Source of the DNA: Atherix ibis
Lineage: Eukaryota; Arthropoda; Insecta; Diptera; Athericidae
NCBI GenBank assembly: GCA_958298945.1
Contig: OY282608.1
Coordinates: forward strand, 75,936,806-76,000,805
DNA: 64,000 nt
Direction of reading: 5' to 3'
Of the stretch, positions 57,201 through 64,000 are shown piece after piece. Position numbers and translations under genes: made by a program. The notes below the pieces were generated by a model. It worked only from the letters and a program-made list of their open reading frames with translations. It made no database searches and was not told the origin of the DNA. The number at the start of each line of letters is the position of its first letter. Position 1 is the stretch's first letter.

Positions 57201-57719
57201 TTTGTTGGTTTGTTGGTTTGTTGGTTTGTTGGTTTGTTGGTTTGTTGGTTTGTTGGTTTGTTGGTTTGTTGGTTTGTTGGTTTGTTGGTTTGTTTGTTTT
57301 TTGGTTTGTTGGTTTGTTGGTTTGTTGGCTTGTTGGTTTGTTAGTTTGTTTGTTTGTTCGGTTGTTGGTTTTTTGGTTTGTTCGTTTGTTGGTTTGTTGG
57401 TTTGTTGGTTTGTTGGTTTGTTGGTTTGTTGGTTTGTTGGTTTGTTGGTTTGTTGGTTTGTTGGTTTGTTGGTTTGTTGGCTTGTTGGTTTGTTGGTGTG
57501 TTCATTTTTTGGCTTGTTGGCTTGTTGGTTTGTTGGTTTGTTGGCTTATTGGTTTGTTGGTTTGTTGGTTTGTTCGTTTGTTGGTTTGTTGATTTGTTGG
57601 TTTGTTCGTTTGTTGGTTTGTTTGTTTGTTGGTTTTTTGGTTTGTTGGTTTGTTGGTCTGTTGGTTTGTAGGTTTGTTGGTTTGTTGGTTTGTTCGTTTG
57701 TTGGTTTGTTGGTTTTGTT
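54291..57719. repeat. Module D/E copy 3, followed by a shortened HOR
   Basis: TTTTGTTCG (54294), GGATTG (54320) and GGTTTTATTGG (54396) are displaced 6187 bp from copy 2, and GTTGCCTTG (54576) 6179 bp. GTTAAC (55564), the last in the window, GTAAG (55822) and GATGG (55885) follow. GTAAG and GATGG are displaced 6411 bp. After this copy the GGCATG and GCCATG marks no longer occur, and GGTTTGGTGG is seen once more near 57160. Confidence 0.83.
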
Positions 57720-60195
57720 CGTTTGTTGGATTGCTGGTTTGTTGGTTTGTTGGTTTGTTAGTTTGTTGGTTTGTTGGTTTGTTTGTTTGTTGGTTTGTTG
57801 GTCTCTTCGTTTGTTGGTTTTATTGGTTTGTTGGTTTGTTGGTTTGTCGGTTTATTGGTTTGTTTGTTTGTTGGTTTGTTGGCTTGTTGGCTTGTTGGTT
57901 TGTTGGTTTATTGGTTGGTTGGTTTGTTGGTTTGTTGGTTTGTTGGCTTGTTGGTTTGTTGGTTTGTTGGTTTGTTGGTTTGTTGGCTTGTTGGTTTGTT
58001 GGTTTGTTGGTTTGTTGGTTTGTTGGTTTGTTGGTTTTTTGATTTGTCGGTTTGTTGGTTTGTTTGTTTGTTTGTTTGTTGGTTTCTTCGTTTGTTGGGT
58101 TGTTGGTTTGTTGGTTTGTTCGTTTGTTCGTTTGTTCGTTTGTTCGTTTGTTGGTTTGTTGGTTTGTTGGTTTGTTGGTTTGTTAGTTTGTTGGTTTTTT
58201 GATTTGTCGGTTTGTTGGTTTGTTTGTTTGTTGGTTTGTTGGTTTCTTCGTTTGTTGGGTTGTTGGTTTATTGGTTTGTTGGTTTGTTAGTTTTTTGGTT
58301 TGTTGGTTTGTTGGTTTTTTGGTTTGTTGGCTTGTTGGTTTGTTGGTTTGTTTGTTTGCTGGTTTGTTCGTTTGTTGGTTTTTTGGTTTGTTTGTTATTG
58401 GCTTGTTGGTTTGTTGGCTTGTTTGTTTGTTGGCTTGTTGGTTTGTTGGTTTGTTTGTTTGTTTGTTTGTTGGTTTGTTGGTTTGTTGGTTTGTTGGTTT
58501 GTTGGTTTGTTGGTTTGTTGGTTTGTTGGTTTGTTGGTTTGTTGGTTTGTTGGTCTGTTGGTTTATTGGTTTGTGGTTTTGCTGGTTTGTTGGTTTGTTC
58601 GTTTGTTGGTTTGTTTGTTTATTTGTTTGTTGGTTTGTTGTTTTGTTGGTTTGTTCGTTTGTTCGTTTGTTGGCTTGTTGGTTTGCTGGATTGTTGGTTT
58701 TTTGGTTTGTTGGCTTGTTGGTTTGTTGGTTTGTTGGTTTGTTGGTTTGTTGGTTTGTTGGTTTGTTGGTTTGTTGGTTTGTTGGTTTGTTGGTTTGTTG
58801 GTTTGTTCGTTTGTTCGCTTGTTGGTTTGTTGGTTTGTTGGCTTGTTGGTTTGTTGGTTTGTTGGTTTGTTGGTTAATTTGTTTATTTGTTTGTTTGTTT
58901 GTTGCTTTGTCCGTTTGTTGGTTTGTTGGTTTGTTGGTTTGTTGGTTTGTTGGTTTGTTGGTTTGTTTGTTATTTTGTTGGTTTGTTGGTTTGTGGGTTT
59001 GTTCGTTTGTTGGTTTGTTTGTTTGTTGGCTTGTTGGTTTGTTGGCTTGTTGGCTTGTTGGTTTGTTGGTTTGTTGGTTTGTTGGTTTGTTGGTTTGTTG
59101 GTTTGTTGGTTTGTTCGTTTGTTGGTTTTTTGGTTTGTTGGTTTGTTGGTTTGTTGGTTTGTTGGTTTGTTGGCTTGTTGGCTTGTTGGCTTGTTGGTTT
59201 GTTGGTTTGTTGGTTTGTTGGCTTCTTGGCTTGTTGGTTTGTTGGTTTGTTGGTTTGTTGGTTTGTTGGTTTGTTGGTTTATTGGTTTGTTGGTTTGTTG
59301 GTTTGTTGGTTTGTTGGTTTGTTGGTTTGTTCGTTTGTTGGCCTGTTGGTTTGTTGGCTTGTTGGCTTTTTGGTTTGTTGGTTTGTTGGTTTGTTGGCTT
59401 GTTGGTTTGTTGGTTTGTTGGTTTGTTGGCTTGTTGGTTTGTTGGTTTGTTGGTTTGTTGGTTTGTTCGTTTGTTGGTTTTTTTGTTTGTTGGTTTGTTG
59501 GTTTGTTGGTTTGTTGGTTTGTTGATTTGTTGGTCTGTTGGTTTATTGGTTTGTTAGCTTGTTGGCTTGTTGGTTTGTTGGTTTGTTGTTTGTTGGTTTG
59601 TTGGTTTGTTGGTTTGTTGGCTTGTTTGTTTGTTGGTTTGTTGGTTTGTTGGTTTGTTCGTTTGTTGGTTTTTTTGTTTGTTTGTTTGTTGGTTTGTTGG
59701 TTTGTTGATTTGTTGGTCTGTTGGTTTGTTGGTTTGTTAGCTTGTTGGTTTGTGGGTTTGTTGGTTTGTTGGTTTGTTGGTTTGTTTGTTACTTGGTTTG
59801 TTGGTTTGTTGGTATGTTGGCATGTTGGTTTGTTGGTTTGTTGGTTTGTTGGTTTGTTGGTTTGTTGGTTTGTTGTTTTGTTGGTTTGTTTGTTTGTTGG
59901 TTTGGTCGTTTGTTGACTTGTTGGTTTGTTGGCTCGTTGGTTTGTTGGTTTGTTGGTTTGTTGGCTTGTAGGTTTGTTCGTTTTTTGGCTTTTTGGCTTG
60001 TTGGTTTGTTGGTTTGTTGGCTTATTGGTTTGTTGGTTTGTTGGTTTGTTCGTTTGTTGGTTTGTTGGTTTGTTGGTTTGTTGGTTTGTTCGTATGTTGG
60101 TTTGTTGGTTTGTTTGTTTGTTGGTTTTTTGGTTTGTTGGTTTGTAGGTTTGTTGGTTTGTTGGTTTGTTCGTTTGTTGGTTTGTTGGTTTTGTT
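57720..60195. repeat. D plus A-like HOR copy 1 (2476 bp)
   Basis: Contains TTTTGTTCG (57720), GGTTTTATTGG (57822), several TTCTTCG units, TTATTGGC (58397), TTAATTTGTTTATTTG (58876), GTCCG (about 58910) and the window's last GGTTTGGTCG (about 59903). Confidence 0.75.
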
Positions 60196-62339
60196 CGTTT
60201 GTTGGTTTGCTGGTTTGTTGGTTTGTTGGTTTGTTAGTTTGTTGGTTTGTTGGTTTGTTTGTTTGTTGGTTTGTTGGTTTCTTCGTTTGTTGGTTTGTTG
60301 GTTTGTTGGTTTGTCGGTTTATTGGTTTGTTTGTTTGTTGGTTTGTTGGCTTGTTGGCTTGTTGGTTTGTTGGTTTGTTGGTTTGTTGGTTTGTTGGTTT
60401 GTTGGTTTGTTGGCTTGTTGGTTTGTTGGTTTGTTGGTTTGTTTGTTTGTAGGCTTGCTCGTTTGTTGGCTTGTTGGTTTGTTGGCTTGTTGGCTTGTTG
60501 GTTTGTTGGTTTGCTGGTTTGTTGGTTTATTGGTTTGTTGGTTTGTTGGTTTGTTGGTTTGTTGGTTTGTTGGTTTGTTAGTTTGTTGGTTTGTTCGTTT
60601 GTTGGTTTGTTGGTTTGTTGGTTTGTTGGTTTTTTGATTTGTCGGTTTGTTGGTTTGTTTGTTTGTTGGTTTGTTGGTTTCCTTGTTTGTTGGGTTGTTG
60701 GTTAGTTGGTTTGTTGGTTTGTTGGTTTTTTGGTTTGTTGGTTTGTTGCTTTTTGGTTTGTTGGCTTGTTGGTTTGTTGGTTTGTTTGTATGCTGGTTTG
60801 TTCGTTTGTTGGTTTTTTGGTTTGTTGGTTTTTTGGTTTGTTGGTTTGTTGGTTTGTTGGTTTGTTCGCTATTGGCTTGTTGGTTTGTTGGCTTGTTGGC
60901 TTGTTGGCTTGTTGGTTTGTTGGTTTGTTTGTTTCTTTGTTTGTTGGTTTGTTGGTTTGTTGGTTTGTTGGTTTGTTGGTTTGTTGGTTTGTTGGTTTGT
61001 TGGTCTGTTGGTTTATTGGTTTTTTGGTTTGCTGGTTTGTTGGTTTGTTCGTTTGTTGGTTTGTTTGTTTATTTGTTTGTTGGTTTGTTGTTTTGTTGGT
61101 TTGTTCGTTTGTTCGTTTGTTGGCTTGTTGGTTTGTTGGCTTGTTGGTTTTTTGGTTTGTTGGCTTGTTGGTTTGTTGGTTTGTTGGTTTGTTGGTTTGT
61201 TGGTTTGTTGGTTTGTTCGTTTGTTCGCTTGTTGGTTTGTTGGTTTGTTGGCTTGTTGGTTTGTTGGTTTGTTGGTTTGTTGGTTAATTTGTTTATTTGT
61301 TTGTTTGTTTGTTGCTTTGTCCGTTTGTTGGTTTGTTGGGTTGTTGGTTTGTTGGTTTCTTTGTTGGTTGGTTTGTTGGTTTGTTGGTTTGTTGGTTTTT
61401 TGGGTTGTTCGTTTAATGGTTTGTTTGTTTGTTGGCTTGTTGGTTTGTTGGCTTATTGGCTTGTTGGTTTGTTGGTTTGTTGGTTTGTTGGTTTGTTGGT
61501 TTGTTGGTTTGTTGGTTTGTTGGTTTGTTGGTTTGTTCGTTTGTTGGTTTTTTGGTTTGTTGGTTTGTTGGTTTGTTGGCTTGTTGGTTTGTTGGCTTGT
61601 TGGCTTGTTGGTTTGTTGGTTTGTTGGTTTGTTGGCTTCTTGGCTTGTTGGTTTGTTGGTTTTGTTGGTTTGTTGGTTTGTTGGTTTGTTGGTTTGTTGG
61701 TTTGTTGGTTTGTTGGTTTGTTGGTTTGTTGGTCTGTTAGTTTGTTGGCTTGTTGGTTTGTTGGCTTGTTGGCTTGTTGGTTCGTTGGTTTTTTGGTTTG
61801 TTGGTTTGTTGGTTTAGTGGTTTGTTGTCTGGTTGGTTTGTTGGTTTGTTGATTGGTTGGTCTGTTGGTTTGTTGGTTTGTTAGCTTGTTGGCTTGTTGG
61901 TTTGTTGGTTTGTTGGTTTGTTGGTTTGTTGGTTTGTTGGTTTGTTGGCTTGTTGGTTTGTTGGTTTGTTGGTTTGTTGGTTTGTTCGTTTGTTGGTTTT
62001 TTTGTTTGTTGATTTGTTGGTTTGTTGGTTTGTTGGTTTGTTGATTTGTTGGTCTGTTGGTTTGTTGGTTTGTTAGCTTGTTGGTTTGTTGGTTAGTTGG
62101 TTTGTTGGTTTGTTGGCTTGTTGGTTTGTTCGTTTTTTGGCTTGTTGGCTTGTTGGTTTGTTGGTTTGTTGGCTTATTGGTTTGTTGGTTTGTTGGTTTG
62201 TTCGTTTGTTGGTTTGTTGTTTTGTTGGTTTGTTGGTTTGTTGGTTTGTTCGTTTGTTTGTTTGTTGGTTTGTTCGTTTGTTGGTTTTTTTGTTTGTTGG
62301 TTTGTTGGTTTGTTCGTTTGTTGGTTTGTTGGTTTTGTT
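60196..62339. repeat. D plus A-like HOR copy 2 (2144 bp)
   Basis: Contains TTTTGTTCG (60196), TTCTTCG, CTATTGGC (60871), TTAATTTGTTTATTTG (61286) and GTCCG (about 61321). The A-like mark is 2410 bp from its predecessor. Confidence 0.75.
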
Positions 62340-63892
62340 CGTTTTTTGGTTTGCTGGTTTGTTGGTTTGTTGGTTTGTTAGTTTGTTGGTTTGTTGGTTT
62401 GTTTGTTTGTTGGTTTGTTGGTTTCTTCGTTTGTTGGTTTGTTGGTTTGTTGGTTTGTTGGTTTGTCGGTTTATTGGTTTGTTTGTTTGGTGGTTTGTTG
62501 GCTTGTTGGCTTGTTGGTTTGTTGGTTTGTTGGTTTGTTGGTTTGTTGGTTTGTTGGTTTGTTGGCTTGTTGGTTTGTTGGTTTGTTGGTTTGTTTGTTT
62601 GTTGGCTTGTTCGTTTGTTGGCTTGTTGGTTTGTTGGCTTGTTGGCTTGTTGGTTTGTTAGTTTGTTGGTTTGTTCGTTTGTTCGCTTGTTGGTTTGTTG
62701 GTTTGTTGGCTTGTTGGTTTGTTGGTTTGTTGGTTTGTTGGTTAATTTGTTTATTTGTTTGTTTGTTTGTTGCTTTGTCCGTTTGTTGGTTTGTTGGTTT
62801 GTTGGTTTGTTGGTTTGTTGGTTTGTTTGTTGGTTGGTTTGTTGGTTTGTTGGTTTGTTGGTTTGTTGGTTTGTTGGTTTGTTCGTTTAATGGCGTGTTA
62901 GTTTGTTGGCTTGTTAGTTTGTTGGCTTATTGGCTTGTTGGTTTGTTGGTTTGTTGGTTTGTTGGTTTGTTGGTTTGTTGGTTTGTTGGTTTGTTGGTTT
63001 GTTGGTTTGTTGGTTTGTTGGTTTGTTCGTTTGTTGGTTTTTTGGTTTGTTGGTTTGTTGGTTTGTTAGCTTGTTGGTTTGTTGGCTTGTTGGCTTGTTG
63101 GTTTGTTGGTTTGTTGGTTTGTTGGCTTCTTGGCTTGTTGGTTTGTTGGTTTGTTGGTTTGTTGGTTTGTTGGTTTGTTGGTTTGTTGGTTTGTTGGTTT
63201 GTTGGTTTGTTCGTTTGTTGGCTTGTTGGTTTGTTGGCTTGTTGGCTTGTTGGTTTGTTGGTTTGTTGGTTTGTTGGTTTGTTGGTTTAGTGGTTTGTTG
63301 GCTTGTTGGTTTGTTGGTTTGTTGGTTTGTTGGTTTGTTCGTTTGTTGGTTTTTTTGATTGTTGGTTTGTTGGTTTATTGGTTTGTTGGTTTGTTGATTT
63401 GTTGATTTGTTGGTCTGTTGGTTTGTTGGTTTGTTAGCTTGTTGGCTTGTTAATTTGTTGGTTTGTTGGTTTGTTGGTTTGTTAGTTTGTTGGTTTGTTG
63501 GTTTGTTGGCTTGTTGGTTTGTTGGTTTGTTGGTTTGTTGGTTTGTTCGTTTGTTGGTTTTTTTGTTTGTTGATTTGTTGGTTTGTTGGTTTGTTGGTTT
63601 GTTGATTTGTTGGTCTGTTGGTTTGTTGGCTTGTTAGCTTGTTGGTTTGTTGGTTTGTTGGTTTGTTGGTTTGTTGGCTTGTTGGTTTGTTCGTTTTTTG
63701 GCTTATTGGCTTGTTGGTTTGTTGGTTTATTGGCTTATTGGTTTGTTGGTTTGTTGGTTTGTTCGTTTGTTGGTTTGTTGGTTTGTTGGTTTGTTGGTTT
63801 GTTCGTTTGTTGGTTTGTTGGTTTGTTCGTTTGTTGGTTTTTTTGTTTGTTGGTTTGTTGGTTTGTTCGTTTGTTGGTTTGTTGGTTTTGTT
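62340..63892. repeat. D plus A-like HOR copy 3 (1553 bp)
   Basis: Contains TTTTGTTCG (62340), TTCTTCG, TTAATTTGTTTATTTG (62744) and GTCCG (about 62778), 1458 bp after the preceding A-like mark. The slipped TATTGGC unit of copies 1 and 2 was not seen, so the loss lies between the D mark and TTAATTTG. A fourth copy starts at 63893 and is cut by the window end. Confidence 0.75.
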
Positions 63893-64000
63893 CGTTTGTT
63901 GGTTTGCTGGTTTGTTAGTTTTTTGGTTTGTTAGTTTGTTGGTTTGTTGGTTTGTTTGTTTGTTGGTTTGTTGGTTTGTTCGTTTGTTGGTTTGTTGGTT

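Larger units (their letters stand above)
1..64000. repeat. Octanucleotide satellite array (TTGGTTTG)n
   Basis: Every line of the window is built from the 8-bp unit TTGGTTTG or a one- or two-base variant of it, always in the same orientation; the complementary word CAAACCAA was not seen on this strand. The strand is almost entirely G and T, with C and A only as scattered substitutions. Common variants are TTCGTTTG, TTGGCTTG, TTTGTTTG, TTGGTTTT, TTGGTTTA, TTGATTTG, TTAGTTTG, TAGGTTTG and CTGGTTTG. No stretch of unique sequence, poly-A tail, target-site duplication or mobile-element remnant interrupts it. A eukaryotic satellite is the natural reading; species and chromosomal location cannot be deduced. 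The array runs off both ends of the window, so its true length is unknown. Confidence 0.98.
57720..64000. repeat. Composite D plus A-like HOR, four shrinking copies
   Basis: The module D mark TTTTGTTCG has its C at 57720, 60196, 62340 and 63893, giving copies of 2476, 2144 and 1553 bp and a fourth that runs off the window. Each complete copy also holds an A-like module marked by TTAATTTGTTTATTTG (A at 58876, 61286 and 62744) followed by GCTTTGTCCG. The slipped units TTATTGGC (A at 58397) and CTATTGGC (A at 60871) match family A at the left end of the window. GTTAAC and GGCATG are absent. Confidence 0.83.

Noticed and set aside
1..64000. Telomere repeat array
   Set aside because: TTGGTTTG does not match the common telomere motifs I know, GGG tracts are rare, and the layered HOR structure with thousands of ordered variants is typical of satellites. 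A subtelomeric position remains possible but unsupported.
1..64000. CRISPR array
   Set aside because: The repeats are 8 bp and contiguous, with no unique spacers, no leader and no cas genes.
1..64000. Assembly or sequencing artefact from a simple repeat
   Set aside because: Rare variants and one-base slips recur in the same order at matching intervals (for example 175 bp three times, 27 bp five times, 437 bp three times), which random error would not give. Exact copy numbers could still be wrong and need spanning long reads.
1..64000. Transposon, retroelement, rRNA, tRNA or small RNA gene hidden in the array
   Set aside because: No interruption of octamer sequence longer than one or two altered units was found on either strand, and with so few A and C bases no stem-loop RNA can be encoded.

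Overview
The whole window is one tandem satellite array. The repeat unit is an octanucleotide, TTGGTTTG on the given strand (CAAACCAA on the other). About 8,000 units run head to tail in a single orientation from base 1 to base 64000. I found no protein-coding gene, RNA gene, transposon, CRISPR array or unique-sequence island. The long open frames occur because the octamer has no stop codon in any of the six frames: the TG-rich strand translates as a leucine/valine/cysteine/tryptophan/phenylalanine/glycine octapeptide, the other strand as an asparagine/glutamine/threonine/lysine/proline octapeptide.

A homogeneous array of this size with nested duplications fits a eukaryotic satellite (pericentromeric, subtelomeric or other heterochromatin). 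That is inference: nothing in the sequence identifies the species or the chromosomal location. The unit does not match the common telomere repeats TTAGGG, TTTAGGG, TTAGG or TTGGGG.

The array has several levels of organisation. Level 1 is the 8-bp unit. Level 2 is a set of single-base unit variants (TTCGTTTG, TTGGCTTG, TTTGTTTG, TTGGTTTA, TTGATTTG, TTAGTTTG and rarer ones) whose order is copied from block to block, giving higher-order repeats (HORs) of roughly 1.0-2.8 kb. Level 3 is still larger segments: one marker module recurs at 22.8, 38.2, 49.4 and 55.8 kb, so the intervals are 15.4, 11.2 and 6.4 kb.

Layout: 1-6.26 kb, family A (HOR about 2.4 kb, third copy shortened). 6.26-8.55 kb, transition block with a 335/368-bp tandem series. 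8.55-18.35 kb, family C, whose copies shrink 2753, 2058, 1289, 1056 bp. 18.35-20.0 kb, a 640-656-bp duplication. 20.0-25.87 kb, mosaic with 176-bp and 840-bp duplications. 25.87-30.77 kb, two tandem copies of a 2.37-2.52-kb HOR. 30.77-36.76 kb, segments repeated 3865 bp apart. 36.76-38.9, 48.1-50.2 and 54.3-57.7 kb, module D/E copies. 38.9-48.1 kb, copies 1641, 1784 and 2599 bp apart. 50.2-54.3 kb, a 1.59-1.67-kb duplication. 57.72-64 kb, module D alternating with an A-like module, periods 2476, 2144 and 1553 bp. A-type sequence therefore lies at both ends of the window.

Intervals are differences between positions of rare variants read by eye. Block borders are approximate (tens of bases) because flanking units are identical.
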